From the NCBI RefSeq assembly GCF_028769735.1, contig NC_088173.1:8019038-8083037 (forward strand): a stretch of DNA of 64,000 nt. Reading direction: 5' to 3'. How positions within the stretch are numbered: position 1 is the stretch's first letter; every line of letters starts with the position of its first letter. A program made the translations under genes and the position numbers. The notes beneath the pieces are model-generated. The model was not told the origin of the DNA and searched no databases. It saw nothing but the letters and a program-made list of their open reading frames with translations. This document shows positions 50,201-63,100 of the stretch, piece after piece. The DNA is from Zonotrichia leucophrys gambelii (lineage: Eukaryota; Chordata; Aves; Passeriformes; Passerellidae).

Positions 50201-52156
50201 AGGGAAAGGAGACACAAGCGTTGCGACTGAATTTCAGAATAACCCCTACCAGATTACTCATAGTTCTCTTACTGAGGGTGTGGGGGTGTATTTGAAGTGT
50301 TTCTACAAGACCAGATACATCCTACTGCATTATTCATGGAAAAAAACTCACTTACTTTAGCCTGAAAGACACGTAGGAGAAAAACTCGGTTCAGTTTGTT
50401 CACAGCATGAGATTACCTTAAATTCTTGCACAGCCAGTGTGGCTGTTGAGTTAGTGGTGAACCTGTGTGCTGCTCACAGCGTGTGATGCCCTCCTGCCAT
50501 GTGTGACACACACACACAGGTGTCAGCAGGGCAATGCTCATGTCCTTCCTTTGTGGAAAAGCTGAAATAAAAAAAAACCAAGCCTCTACTTCAGGACACA
50601 GTGTGACAGAATGAGCTATGTACCAATCATTTTAATATCTGGTATTTGCCATGTGAACATCCTAATAAAATCCAACTTCCCTCAGTTTCAACAACTTCTG
50701 CCTTTTTGAGTAGCTTAGAGATGGGAAGGTCAAGGGCAGATCCAGCTCAGAGCTCTGGCTGATTTGTTTCTAGCCCTGAGATGCTGTCAGTTTACAGACC
50801 ACTACTGCAACTTCCTTTCCTTGAGTCCTTTCTGGAAGATAATCTTAGATGAATTTGAGACAAGGCCAGTTTCAAAGTCCAAAAACTCTGGAAAGGTGTT
50901 TTCATGTATTTGCTTCCTTAAGCCAACAGGAACTTGGCTAGAGGACCTTGATGAAGAAGGTGGTGTGCAATCAACAAGTGTTGTTTCTGAGTTACTAGTT
51001 ATATCTTTGCATTGCTAGTCAGAAAAAAAAATTAAAAATATCTTCCAATTTATTTGTTTTACTTATCCTGTTTATTAATTTGTACTTCATTATCTTAGTG
51101 TGGGCAAAGGAAGGAATTTCTCCTTTTTCATTATTATTGTTAGTGGCAAAATCCTCAGATATCCATCTTCAAAATGAAATATTCAGTAATGTAAAAAGAA
51201 GCGCTTTTAAAATGAAATGGAAATTATTCATAGCTGTTTTTATTTTGCTTGTGGGGTTTAAACTTAGGCAAAGTTAGTCTAAATAATACCCTTCAGATAA
51301 TGAAACTATGGCAAATATCTCTTTATATTCTGTACTGTTATCCAAAGACTCAGTGATGTGGCAGTCAATAGCTGCACATATCTATATCCACTTTCCCTGT
51401 AGTTAAATAAACTTTTAAGGAAAATATTCCATTAGCTCCTGATCATCAATCTTCATGTAATAATGGAGCTGTTTAAACTCAGATAGGCTTCTCCCTGCCC
51501 CCCTCCCAACTACCACCCCATTCTATTAAAATATTTACATTGTAATAACTCAGTAGGGTTCGTGTTTTGGGGTTTTTTTTCCTAAATTGAAGGCCTGTAA
51601 GTGGGTGAAAGTATTTTAAAGCAGGGTGAGACTGAAGGGACGTGACATGTTATTGAATTAAGGGCCTTAGAAGGTGAGGGCTGTGCAGTCATAAATTTCA
51701 GGAATGCGGATGTAACTCTCTGAATGTGTATATGAAGTTGACAGAGTTTGACAGCTACCATCTGTGAACAATAATGTATAGAGCAGCAGGGCTGCATGAT
51801 GCAGACTGGAATGCACCTATCAGGCTCTAAGGACTGTAACAATTTACTACTCATTATCAGCAACCGTGGTCATGATTAGCTGCAGGGGTTGGAATGAAAC
51901 TTGGAAATTATGAGAACAGAGTTCCCCTTGTTAAAGCAGAATAATTAGTTTAATACGTATGAGGAGAAAACAGGCAAGAGACTTCCTTCTCTCTCCTGCT
52001 CATGAAAAGTAAAAAAATGCACAGTGAAAATGGATAGACTGTTACCTCCTTCTGCATCTCTTGAAATATGAGAAAATGGTGATTTTGTATTAATTCCCTT
52101 TCTGTTCCAGGGCTTTCCACAACTCTGCAACCTTTTCAGAGAAAGATTGCAGAGTA
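47278..52156. other. intergenic DNA
   Basis: No gene was recognised. It contains a cluster of TGTGGCACAT repeats at 50012-50056 and a T-run near 49580-49594. Confidence 0.7.
50012..50056. repeat. three copies of a TGTGGCACAT motif, one inverted
   Basis: TGTGGCACAT at 50012-50021, its inverse ATGTGCCAC at 50033-50041, and TGTGGCACAT again at 50047-50056. Confidence 0.85.
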
Positions 52157-52184
52157 ATGTCCCTGCATAGAATGGCAGGGACAT
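52157..52184. repeat. perfect hairpin, 10-bp arms, 8-nt loop
   Basis: ATGTCCCTGC (52157-52166) and GCAGGGACAT (52175-52184). Confidence 0.88.
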
Positions 52185-53237
52185 AATTATGTGATAACTG
52201 TGTTAATGCTACATTCATTTACCAAAGCTGACTTCTTGTGGTCTGTGCTTTCCTGTGCTCCATCAGAGCATAACATTGTGGCCAAAACATCCCTTTGAAG
52301 CACAGCACCTTACAAGTAAATTCTCTATCCAAAACAAAAAGAAAAATTCACTCTTTTCTTAGAATTTGTAATGCAAACTAATCTGTGTTTTCCCACAGGT
52401 TTATATTTTTCTTGGTAGACACCTTAAAGTACAGTGCAGCTGGAGCCACAGAGAAATATTGTGAGAAATATTATCATTTCAGCCTGCCCAAGCATACTGT
52501 GTGTTGAGACTGAAAGACATTTTATTGCTTAGCATAAATACACATGGGTCAGTCCCACTGGAAATTGTTTATTTAAGCTGAGAATCTGTCCCAGGAAATC
52601 AAGGAAATTATCAGATAAGAAACAGAAAGCATACAGACTCCACAGTGTATACCTCAATGTCCACAAGAATATATATTCATTCCCCTTCTTTTCCTGCAAA
52701 CATTTGCTTTTCTTACAAAAATGGCATTAATCCTAGTCTACACGCATTAGTCAAGAGTGAACTCCGAGACCAGTTTAAGATTCAACAAGGTGCCCAGATT
52801 CCTAGGAAGGGCATTTGACTTAGAAAAACATCCAGCAAAAACAACACAATGAAAGAGAGAAACAGCAGGAAGTCTACTGAGCAAGAACAATATCATCCAT
52901 CCTCTTTTAACTGAAAGAGAGAGGTTAAGGTTGGTTGAGAAGAATGTGTGACCAGACAAGAAAAGTATAGTAAGCAGTTCCTGTGATAGATGGTTTAAAT
53001 TTAGTTGTTCCTGCCTAACAGGGGTGGGGGTTGTGGGGCTGCACTATGTGACCTTGTTGAGTCTCTTTTACAGATATTTAACAGGAAAGGACAAGGTTAT
53101 TTCTCCATTGGAAAGGTTGTGTGCTTTTTCATTATCTGCTTCAGAAAAATGTACATCGCTGAGGCTATCAATAGAAAGCCATTAATAAAGACATGTCCCT
53201 GAAAAGTATTGACTTATCCAGACCTGATTTAAAGACG

Positions 53238-53281
53238 TGCCTGTCACAGTCAGAGATGCATCTCTGTGATTGTGACAGGCA
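53238..53281. repeat. 44-bp compound hairpin
   Basis: Outer arms TGCCTGTCACA (53238-53248) and TGTGACAGGCA (53271-53281) are exact reverse complements. The interior contains the 16-bp palindrome CAGAGATGCATCTCTG (53251-53266), leaving only GT and TGAT unpaired. Confidence 0.93.
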
Positions 53282-56200
53282 TAGATAAAGGAGTTCTGAG
53301 CTGGCACCTCTCTGGTGTCTGGGTACCTTGGTATGTTTGTTTCTGCCTCAAGATGACTGCAGGCTGAACATGCAATGGCAAACGGCTGCAAAAAGTGGGA
53401 CAAGGGGACACTCCTTGCTCTTGTGCTCCTCAGCTTGGTGGGAAATTTTGCTAACATCAGACAATGCATACATAGCCTGACTGGCAGATCAGATTGTTTT
53501 CTGAACAGATTATTTTCAACTAGATAAAGTGAAAAGAAATCAGTTAAACAGCAACTTTTTTTTTTTTTCTTGCAACAAGCTCTATCACAGAAATGGAAGA
53601 AAAGTGTGTACTTTAGGTTTTTGATGGAAATGGTTTGTGTTCCAATGGAATAAACCCCATTATTTTCCAACTAGCTCTAACTACCCATGTGTATAAACAG
53701 ACCCTGAACAGAATTAACATGCAGATGACTCTGTTACTGGTGTGTGAAGGAGTAAGGAGTTTAATGATTCAGTGCTGTAATTAGTTCTTTTGATAATGAT
53801 AAACTTGGGTTGTATCTTGTATAATTGTCAGGTAAGTGATAGCCACCGGACTGACAAAGCAAGAACACAGAAAGCTGCTTCTTCTGGTGCTACTGATGTG
53901 TCATTTTGTGCCTTGCTTTCTTGTTCAGAGCCTGTCTAGGTGCTTGTGAACCCAGATTAGTGGCATCAACTTTATCCCCCCCTAGAGTAGTAGGCTTCTC
54001 TATTGCTTTGCCCTATTTTCTCAACACCTGCCCCAGTGCAAATAAAAGTCTTAATGATGATGGTTTAAAAATAAGTTAAGCAATAGGCAGGAGTTTTTAA
54101 CTAGACCTTCTGGCCACTACTTGCTGGGCTGCATTTGAGACAGCCTAAAGACAAAAATCAGTAAAACTGATTATTTTTGATCTTGTCTCCAGTCATTCCT
54201 CAAGTGGTTTGAATCACCCATAGAGACACAGGCTCCCAAACTGTAACAAAAAGTACCAGTCAGGAGCCTTGGGTCTGTGTTCTGAAAACTTCCATCCCTG
54301 CAGATCTTTTCTGAGACCTGTTCTCTTAGTATCATGGTTGACATGGATGTGATATGCCAAACAACCCCCCTGCTAACAGTCTGATAATGTTTGATGTTAC
54401 ACGTGCTTCAGTTTTGTCCATAGCCTGTTCAGATTTCAGTGAGGGTGAGGGAGAGCTCTGTTAATTAGGCACAGTTATCATTTGCATCTACTGCCTGTAA
54501 GACAGAAAACAAGCCTACACAACATGATGGACAGACACAGACTGGAGCACAAACCAGCAAACCAAATATAAACTCTCCTGGGGCAGCCTCTGTAGATGTT
54601 ACAGACACATGCTGGTGTGAAAAGTCCTTTCTACTGGCTATGTTTTTGATGCTATTGTTATCTGTAGCAGCAAGATAAAAGCTTGTTGAGGATTTCCACT
54701 CTATTTTATGTCCTTTATTTTGCTGTGTGGACATGTTCAAAGGCATTGAGCCCTTTGAGGCTATTGCAGCCTGTAGAACAGAACCATTTTCTAACAGTGC
54801 CATTTTAATACAGGTAACCTACTGCATTCCTTCAGAGCAGTAAAGAAAATAGCATTAGCACTGAAAATGCCTGTAATTTTCGTCCTAGCACTTTGTAGCA
54901 GGAGTATTGCTATGTTATTTTACCTCACTTTTTTATGTGGATGTAATTTCTGAGGCTTTGGGATCACATTCCTCTAAAAAGTCTCTATTTGCTTTAAAAC
55001 ATAAGTATAACATTAAAGTTGTTAGAGATGCTACCAAACAACTTAATGCTAAGTTACAAGTATTCCTTACCTTTACCAGTGTTTGTTAGTTTCCCCATTC
55101 CAGCAAGCCAGTACAGTAGTGAGTCTGGGCAGTCTGACCTCATTCTCTACATTTCCTGCTTGCTCATTTTAAAACCTGTGAGCCAGAAATTTGTCTTGCA
55201 AGTTCCCCCAGCTCCTAGTTCTCCTTTGCATTCAAGCAGTCTAGTAGTGATTAACCAACTTGTAAACATGGTAGGAATTACTACTGAAAATGGGTCTAAC
55301 CTAAAAGATGGTAATCTCAAAGGGTTTTGTGGCTACTTCATGCCCTGCAAGTTCAATCTCATCAGCTTCCAGAGTTAACACATTAATTTCTGTGATTTGG
55401 TTTTGGGACATTATGGGGTTGTTGAGATTTTCAGCCCTTCCTATTGCTTTTGCTTAAGCAATAACTTTCTGAAGATTTTTTCGAAATGTGGAACACCAGT
55501 GTAACTCAGTGACTGTTTTTTTATTTTCATGGATTTTCACTATTCCATGCTTTGCCTCTATTCCCAAGACACTGACCTGTAGATCTCGGAGGGCAAAAAG
55601 TTAATTCTAAAAGATAAGCTACCTTATTGTTGCCTGCCCTTGCAAAACTTAATCTTACTTTTAATTTTATTGAGTGTCTTCCTTTCCACTCAACCCAGCT
55701 TTTAAAAGCATTTTTATTTCTATTCAAATATCTGCTATAAAACAACATTTGTGCAGGGTTCTAGTATGCTGAATACACACCGATCTTTGAAAAGAAGAAC
55801 AAACATCTTTTATTCTGTGTAGTTTTTATTTTTTGTCTTATTTAACTCAATTATTTCTGTGATGGTATTTCTCAGGTTTCAGGTACAAGGCAGATTTTAA
55901 GATACAAGTATCATGATTCCTGAGAATTTAATATTTAGTGACATCCCTGAGTACCCAGAAAACAGATTCAAAAGTAAAACCTAATGCTGTTCTTTTAATA
56001 ACAAATCTGATAATGAATAGAAAGCCTCAACCTACAAAAATGGGCCAGAGCAGCATTAAACATCTCTGGCAGACAGGGCAGCATTAGCAGCAAGCCTGGG
56101 GTGCAAGACACATGCCAGCGCACTGCACTGGCCCCATATCCCCATATCGTGGCTACTGGCTCCCTGCTTAACAAATAAGAGATAATTGAACTTGACCTTC

Positions 56201-56380
56201 TCTCCCTCTGAGCATTTCAGAAGCCTGGATCCCTGTCAGTCTCTATCCCCTGCTGTTCTCAAAAGCAGAGCTGGGGCAGGGGGAGAAAAAGAACACCACA
56301 AAATCCATGCACTTGCTTACGGCCTTTACCCATCCTCGCAAGCTGATCACTGTTAGGCTGCCTTGCTGCTGAGTTTTGAC

Positions 56381-56407
56381 ACAAAGCCATTCTTGAGGCC
56401 ACAAGTT
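56381..56407 (+). repeat. 27-bp dispersed repeat, copy 1
   Basis: ACAAAGCCATTCTTGAGGCC plus ACAAGTT recurs at 59091-59117 with a single mismatch. The flanks are less alike. Confidence 0.85.
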
Positions 56408-56590
56408 ATCACCACTGCAGATCTGACCTTGTGCCTGCAGTAGTGACAGGACTGGTCTGTGAAGCCATGTCTTTGGGCCACCCCTGATTTCACCCAGCAA
56501 GAGAGGGCTCCAGAGGAGGTCTGGACAGTTGCCACTGTGCATATTGACTCGTTATAGTAATACAGGTTGGCTTGGGCTGGCATCCAATTT

Positions 56591-56624
56591 ATGTAATGCT
56601 CTAGTGAGAGACAGAGCATTACAT
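56591..56624. repeat. perfect hairpin, 12-bp arms, 10-nt loop
   Basis: ATGTAATGCTCT (56591-56602) and AGAGCATTACAT (56613-56624). Confidence 0.92.
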
Positions 56625-57021
56625 TCATAGACAGGGCAGCAGCCCCTTCCTGTCCAGCTTGAAGTGTGAATGAATCACTGGTTTGCCTCTGCCCATATGC
56701 GATATGGCATGCTAGCAACAGGCATTGTTGCTAGAGATAACTCCTATTTTTCAAGAGGACTGTTCATAGTAATTATTCTTACAGCTGGAATGGATGTATA
56801 CAGCTCCTAATGTCCTTTTACCATTCAGAGTTAATAAATGCCAATGAAGACTTCTGTATTTCGTTTAATAACAACTACAGTTTTCAGTTGTTAGTTTGTT
56901 TTTTTTTTCTTTCGTTTGAATATTTAGTGCTGTAAAGCATTGTCTTTATATAATACAATGTACTCTGAAAATACAAAATACTCCTCTGGAGCAAATGCCT
57001 CATTTCTTCAGCTGAATGTTA

Positions 57022-57056
57022 CAACCGTGGATGACACAGGGTGTAATCCACGGTTG
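57022..57056. repeat. 35-nt near-perfect hairpin
   Basis: CAACCGTGGAT (57022-57032) pairs exactly with ATCCACGGTTG (57046-57056). After one G-A mismatch, ACAC (57034-57037) pairs with GTGT (57041-57044) around a 3-nt loop. Confidence 0.93.
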
Positions 57057-57059
57057 AGT

Positions 57060-60000
57060 GTTCTCTCTCTCTGGCCTCTGAAGCTTGTTTCTTGTTTGTG
57101 CTATCACCCTGCTTTGAGAAAAGAGGCAGAGAATGCCCTGTCTCCATAGAAGTATCTAGTCCAGGTGCTGGAGGAGACTCCTGAAGGGAGCAAGGTATGG
57201 CTTTGACTCATCTAAGGCTGAGGAGAACACTGAATGTCTTCTGCTTTCTGGATGAGCACTTCACCCTCTTGTCCATCATGGGCAGTCATAGGCAGCCTCC
57301 ATCATTCTGCCCTCTGAGGAGAGAAAAGTGAGCAGAAGATGTGCACTCAAAGAACTGACTGTGTGTCTGGGAATCACTATCCCCAAGTGTCTCAGTAAAG
57401 CTGGGTCTAAAAATCTTCACAGCATCAGTGCTCATAAAACCCAGATCATTGTGTCACTCTTTGGACATAAGGAATGTATCCTTAGGGCTGGCTTTGTATC
57501 CTTCCTACTGGCTCTGATAGCAAAGTCCCTGTGAGGCTCTGCTGGGCCACAGAAAGTCCTGTGGATGTCCTCCTGAAGCTGCTTTGGCCATCCCCCAGCA
57601 GAGGGGGATCACCACTGACAATAGGGCAGGCAAAGCCCCCAGACTTTTTGCCTCATCCTTAATTTAGCTGTTGGTAGGTGGCTCTGCCAACTTGCCAAAT
57701 TGATAACAAAGTTTATTCCTCCTAGAGAATCATGGGACTTCACTCCCAGAAAGCTGCTCCAACTTTCATCCTTAGCCAGCACAACCTGGCTTCACTTGCA
57801 CTCTGAAAGCACCTGCACTATTTTTTTTTTTTGCAAGCCATCATTTTACTAAGGATGCATAACACCTTGATAGTGCTTTTCATCCACACAGCTGTGTGTA
57901 CTTGATGGTGATGTGAAGGATTACTGCCTCATTCCAGAGATGGGGAAAATGGAAAATCAGGCAATTCAGCTTGCTTTTGATATAATTCAGAACTGGAAGA
58001 AATACAGCATTGCAGCTAACAGCTAGGTGAACATTTCAATATTTCTGGTCAGTTGGAGACTAACTTCATATTTTATAGTTAGGTAAAGAGCAGAGCAGAG
58101 CATGTGCATTTAGAAACACACATTCTGTGGCCACAATTAATACACCCCATAATATTTATTAGCTATAATAGATAATATCTATTAGACTTGGAGGGTGGGA
58201 GGGAAAAAGGAGAGGGGGAACCATCCTGGCTTTCTTGAAGACAATGAAACGCTGTCTTGAGTTTTCTGCAATTAGGAGATCACCTACAAGTACCTTTTTT
58301 CCTTTAATATTGTTTTTGTGTATGGCATTTTTCCTCTTATTAGAGCTGATTGAATACTGGGGATTTGAAGAAGCAAGCAAGGCACTAGCAGGAGGCCTAA
58401 GAAACCTCCTGGAGCAATGGTGCTGATCCAAGAACTCATGTCTCTTGTATCAGTGGTCTTGTTTGGGGTTTCTTGGAGAGCCACACTAATCTTATTCTGG
58501 CTCTCTAAAAAAAAGCATGCACCACAAAATCATAGCCTGCTGGTACTTGTTACAGCACATATTGCTTCCATTTTTCTCCTTGAAGGATACTGCATTTCTT
58601 TACCCACAGTTTTTCCCCTCTGTGGGCTGAGGTATGTCTGAGCTCAGAGCAGCTTGCCTGAGCTGTGACTATGCTCTGTGCCATCTGGGCCTGCTCCTTC
58701 TTCACAATGGCTGCAAGGCAGGACATGTCAGCTGAGCTTGGCAGGGGAACAAAAGCCATTTGGATGCTATAAGGAAAACAACTGCTCCGTGGTTTGGAGG
58801 CTGCTGCTGGATCTCACGGTGAATCAGAGCGTGTCCCTCCCTGTTTCACAACACTCTGCTCCTCAGGGCACAGCCTTGCAGCAAGGCCAAAAACGAGCCT
58901 TGTGGCCTATGGATTTTCATCTTGTAATAACAGCTTCATTTTCTAGACATGAAGTACATGTCCTCCAGTAATATGTGATGAAATGTAAATTGCGCATGTT
59001 CTGTAGCCTCACTGCCCGTGCTGGCAGCCTCTCCTTGGGAGCCTCAAAGCCCTGCACACCACCATGCTTCAGCTTCCTCATACACCCCCAACAAATCCAT
59101 TCTTGAGGCCACAAGTTTCACCTACAATCCACCTGCGGTATCTTGCCAGGGTAAAATACATGAGTCAGTGCTGAGAGGACAAAAAAAATCAGGAAAAAAA
59201 CCCTTGTGAGAGTGAACAGACTGACTTGCTGTGAGAGACAGGGCTTCCTGACCTCACACCAGGCCATTCATCTCATTTCCAGCACCACTGACTGCAGTGT
59301 GCCAGTGCCCATGCCACTGGTAAGAAGACATGAGCAGATGTGACCCTGAAGCTGGAGCTGCCTCTGCCTTCCTCTTGTCACCACTGGGATGGCAGCCATC
59401 TGCTGCCTGGGGTGTCCTGTCTGCACCCATGGAGGATCGGGGAAGCTCTGGCTTCTTGCCCAGCAAGCCCTCAGGTCTGAGGGTGGCCTGGCACTGAATC
59501 CTGCAGGAAAGCCACCAATATAGATCCCATGCTTTTGGCTCAGGATGCCAAAATACTTCTCAATGCATAGGGTGGGATCTGGCAGACAAGTGTGAGGGCT
59601 GGGCTCAGCATGTGACTTGGTAGGGGACAAATGTGGTGGAGAGGAAAAGCAGGGGGTTTGGTTGGGCTTGGCCTGGTGTTGGGCTGAGTGACAGGAAGAT
59701 GGAGTAAGCAGGTTGGGATGTGCTTCATCCTGAGGTGTGACCATGATCACTGCTGGTCAAGGTGTTGGCCAGCTCTTTACATCTCTTTTTGTTTGCCACC
59801 TCTTTGTATTTTGATACCTACTGTCAGTGGTGGCACTCAAGTTAACTTTGGGCACTGCAGGTCTAGGAGGGCACTCACATCCTGGAGAGCCTGAAGCAAG
59901 GCCACCAAGCTCTAGAGTCCCATGTGATGTCAGTGAGCTTCTGATCTGGCCAGGGACACAGACTGGGCTGAACTAAGTAAAAGAGATGGGTTTCTTTCTT

Positions 60001-60100
60001 CTGCTCATGGCAACAGCTGTTTTGTGTTTTCTGAAGCAGATAAATCCTGTTTGTGTTTCCCTCTGCTGCCTGGATCACAGGAGCCCATAGCTGCTGGCCT
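57060..60100. other. intergenic DNA, moderately GC-rich
   Basis: No gene or named repeat was recognised. Overlapping open frames on both strands (for example 59268-59750, minus, 160 codons) reflect higher GC content. The second copy of the 27-bp dispersed repeat lies here. Confidence 0.65.
59091..59117 (+). repeat. 27-bp dispersed repeat, copy 2
   Basis: Same orientation as copy 1 at 56381-56407, one mismatch (T for G at 59096). Confidence 0.85.
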
Positions 60101-60110
60101 CAGGCTCATC

Positions 60111-60186
60111 TCTCAGTCCATGGATGCTGTTACACATCATTGCTGTCAGTCTCTCAGTCCATAGATGCTGTTACACATCATTGCTG
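60111..60186 (+). repeat. tandem duplication, period 41 bp
   Basis: A 35-bp segment starting TCTCAGTCCAT occurs at 60111-60145 and 60152-60186 with one difference (TGGATG against TAGATG). Confidence 0.95.
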
Positions 60187-63100
60187 CCACTTTTGGTGAC
60201 TGACAGAGTGCCAAGGATGTAACCACTGAAACAACTACCTGAAAAAGTATGTCTGTATGGCTCTGTTTAAGAGACCTGTGCATTATGGACTACAAAATAT
60301 TATAGTGTGAATGCATTCTTCCCACAGCCCCGCTTTCCATATCCAGCTGCCTGCAGTGTCTTTCTCTTTCCCCATCACAAGTGCTGTCTGTGATTCACTT
60401 CCTTTGCAGAATTTGTTTTCTGTTCTCTACTTGTTGGATGTTTCTTCTACCATATTCAAAGGATTTTTCCCTGAGAATACATTGGGCAATTTTTAAAGTG
60501 CTAGTGGAGCTATAGGCCTGAATGACAAACCAAAACTCACATAAGTTGCCTCTGCATTTTTTTTAATGATAAGAGATGACAAATAAAATATCTTGGCTTA
60601 GTACTTCTTTGCTAACTAAAAGACAGCCTGTCCTAATGTGAGGAAAAATTGTAAGCTAAATTGGTGCAGATGAGATGCTGCAGAGAGTCTTGAAAAAAGG
60701 TTTCTTTCTGTAAATGCAATCTTTTATTATAACTTTAAACAAAGTTTTCTACTTCTACAAAAGATTTAGTAGTCAAAGAAAAAGGGACATCCATTAATAC
60801 ATATAGATAATACTGTATAGAGTATATTTTCTACATATAGAAAATACTGTATGAGTAGAGTTTGAGAAAATTATGCTTTATTGTAACAGTTGTTCTGTTT
60901 TTTCCCCTGGAGTATTTTTACTGAGCATTGACTTTTTAAAATGAGTTTTTATTTCAGAGTTAACATTACGATCTCTCCCGGATCAGTAATAATGTAGTTG
61001 TACAGCTTGCTGAGAGGACAGAAGAATGAACTGCAACTTCAGTTTTTTCATAGCTGATTCATAGACCAAAAGAGAATGAATCTTTTATGTGCCACTGCCT
61101 CCTGGTATTTTGAAAGAATACATATTTTGAAACAGCTGAGATTGCAGTTACTCTTCAAGTACAAGTGAAAAACATTCTAGTTATATGTTAATGTTTTATT
61201 CATTGCTATATGTAATATTAATGCAAAGTACTTCCACTTCTCAGTTATAAATCCTATTAACAGTTTGTGAGGTTTCAGCTATTTCAGATGTCAAGATGTT
61301 TGAGAATGTGGGATTTTAAGCAGTGAGTCAGCTGGTATCTACATCTACAGCTGAGCAATATGGCTGGAATAATACCTATTTGACTGGTTTTCCTAATAAT
61401 TTGTGTGCAAAATCTATTCCCTTTCACACCCATGGGAATTAAGGAAAGATGCTGACAATAACTACTGTGGAGAATTACTACTTGCAGTTAGACCTGCATA
61501 TACAGTGATCCTTTGTCTGGAATGCAGTAAAAACCAATGTGTATCAAATTTCAACACTGCCTAATTTTCCAGTAGTTGATTCTAACAGGAACTGCTCTTA
61601 AGCCTGACTTATTACACCATTCTTTTCTATTGCTCTTAGCAAGCATATAGCTTGCTTTTCAGCTAGCTTGATGCTGATTCTGAGTATTCTTTTCAGCAAT
61701 TTGAAATAATGTCTTGAGTCATAAGTCAGTCTTGGCCAGAATTCCTTTTCAATATAAAAGAAAAAAATCTGTTTTACAAGCACAACTGTGAAAAAACATA
61801 TATTTTCCCAGACTTTCTAGATACTTTTTTTTCCCCAACTTCAGACTATGGGAATGCATTCTGTAGTCTGTAATTCTATTCCCATACAATGAAAATTAAT
61901 GTAAACTTTTATTAATACCAACAGTGGAATTAAACTTCTAGGAAAACACATACAACATCAGTAGTACAGTGGAATATAATGAGGCATTTTCTTACATACT
62001 CAAATAAAGAGATAAAGGGTAGTACTTTGCATTTAAATGCCCCTTCATAAATTTAAAGTGCAGTATTTCAGGTTGACACTTTGGAGACTTTAGCTCCACT
62101 CCTCCCTTTGCCAGTTAATATGTGAGGGCAGAGGAGTCCTGAGGTCAGACAAAGCCCCCTGGTAGCTAAGCTGTCCTGAAGCCACTGCTCTGCAACCTCC
62201 TCCGAGCACAGGGAAATGTCCCTGATGCAAAGAGCACTCAGTTGTTGTGAGGTCTCGTCAGGAGCAACACTGAAATGAGGATAAGTCAGCAGCTGTCTTG
62301 ATTATTTAGGTTATATTGCAGAGATTTCATGTTTTGTAACAACAAAACCAAGCCCAGTCCTACTTCCTAAATGGTGGTTTGTCTGCTGCTGAGAGCCCTG
62401 GAGAATCCCAGTCACTTTCTGGCACGTGTAAGGCTGCCATCAGTCCAAGCCACCTGCCCTGTCTGGACAGGGGGCAAATGCTGTGCCGCACTTGCATCCT
62501 TGTGGCCATCCCATAATAGTGACTCCATGGAAACCAGAAACTAAGGAAAACCCACATTAAACCAACAGATCCAGATGGAAATCTCTCTGTCTTTAGCCAG
62601 TTTGTTTGGTCTCTGGGCCTCATGCTCTCAGCAAAACATGCTGCCCTAGGATGCACCCAGGAGAGAGACCTTTCTCAGAGGAGCTAGCTAAAGCCCAGGT
62701 TTCCTTTCACATCTTCAGCTGAGTCCAACAAGAATTAGTAGTGACAGGCTTTGTTTTGGACAGTGTCAACAAGAAACTTCCTCTTGAGGCTGTAGTTCAA
62801 TCTGGATGGAATGACAAATACTTCCTAGGCAGCTGGATAAAACTCCCCCAAGCAATGGTGTGTCAGGGCATGGGGTACCCACGCACAGCCTGTCTGAGCC
62901 TCTCACATCCCCAGCTTCTAGCTAGAAGTCAGACAATAAGCTGATCTCTGCTAGCATTATTCTTTCTCATTTGGTGGAGATTTCTGTGATTTATTCAGAA
63001 GAAAACATGACCAATGTATTCATATACTGAGAGTTTTTACATCTCTTTATTTGTTTCTGAGGAATCAGTGAGACTGAGTTAAAGGTAAGTGGTAGTTCAG

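Larger units (their letters stand above)
52185..56590. other. intergenic DNA
   Basis: AT-rich DNA with the 53238-53281 hairpin and a T-run near 53558-53569. The longest open frame (53182-53670, minus, 162 codons) runs through the poly-A/T tract and the hairpin and is not credible as a gene. Confidence 0.7.

Noticed and set aside
53182..53670. 162-codon minus-strand frame
   Set aside because: It translates a poly-T tract into a Lys run and crosses a hairpin; no domain, splice context or coding bias.
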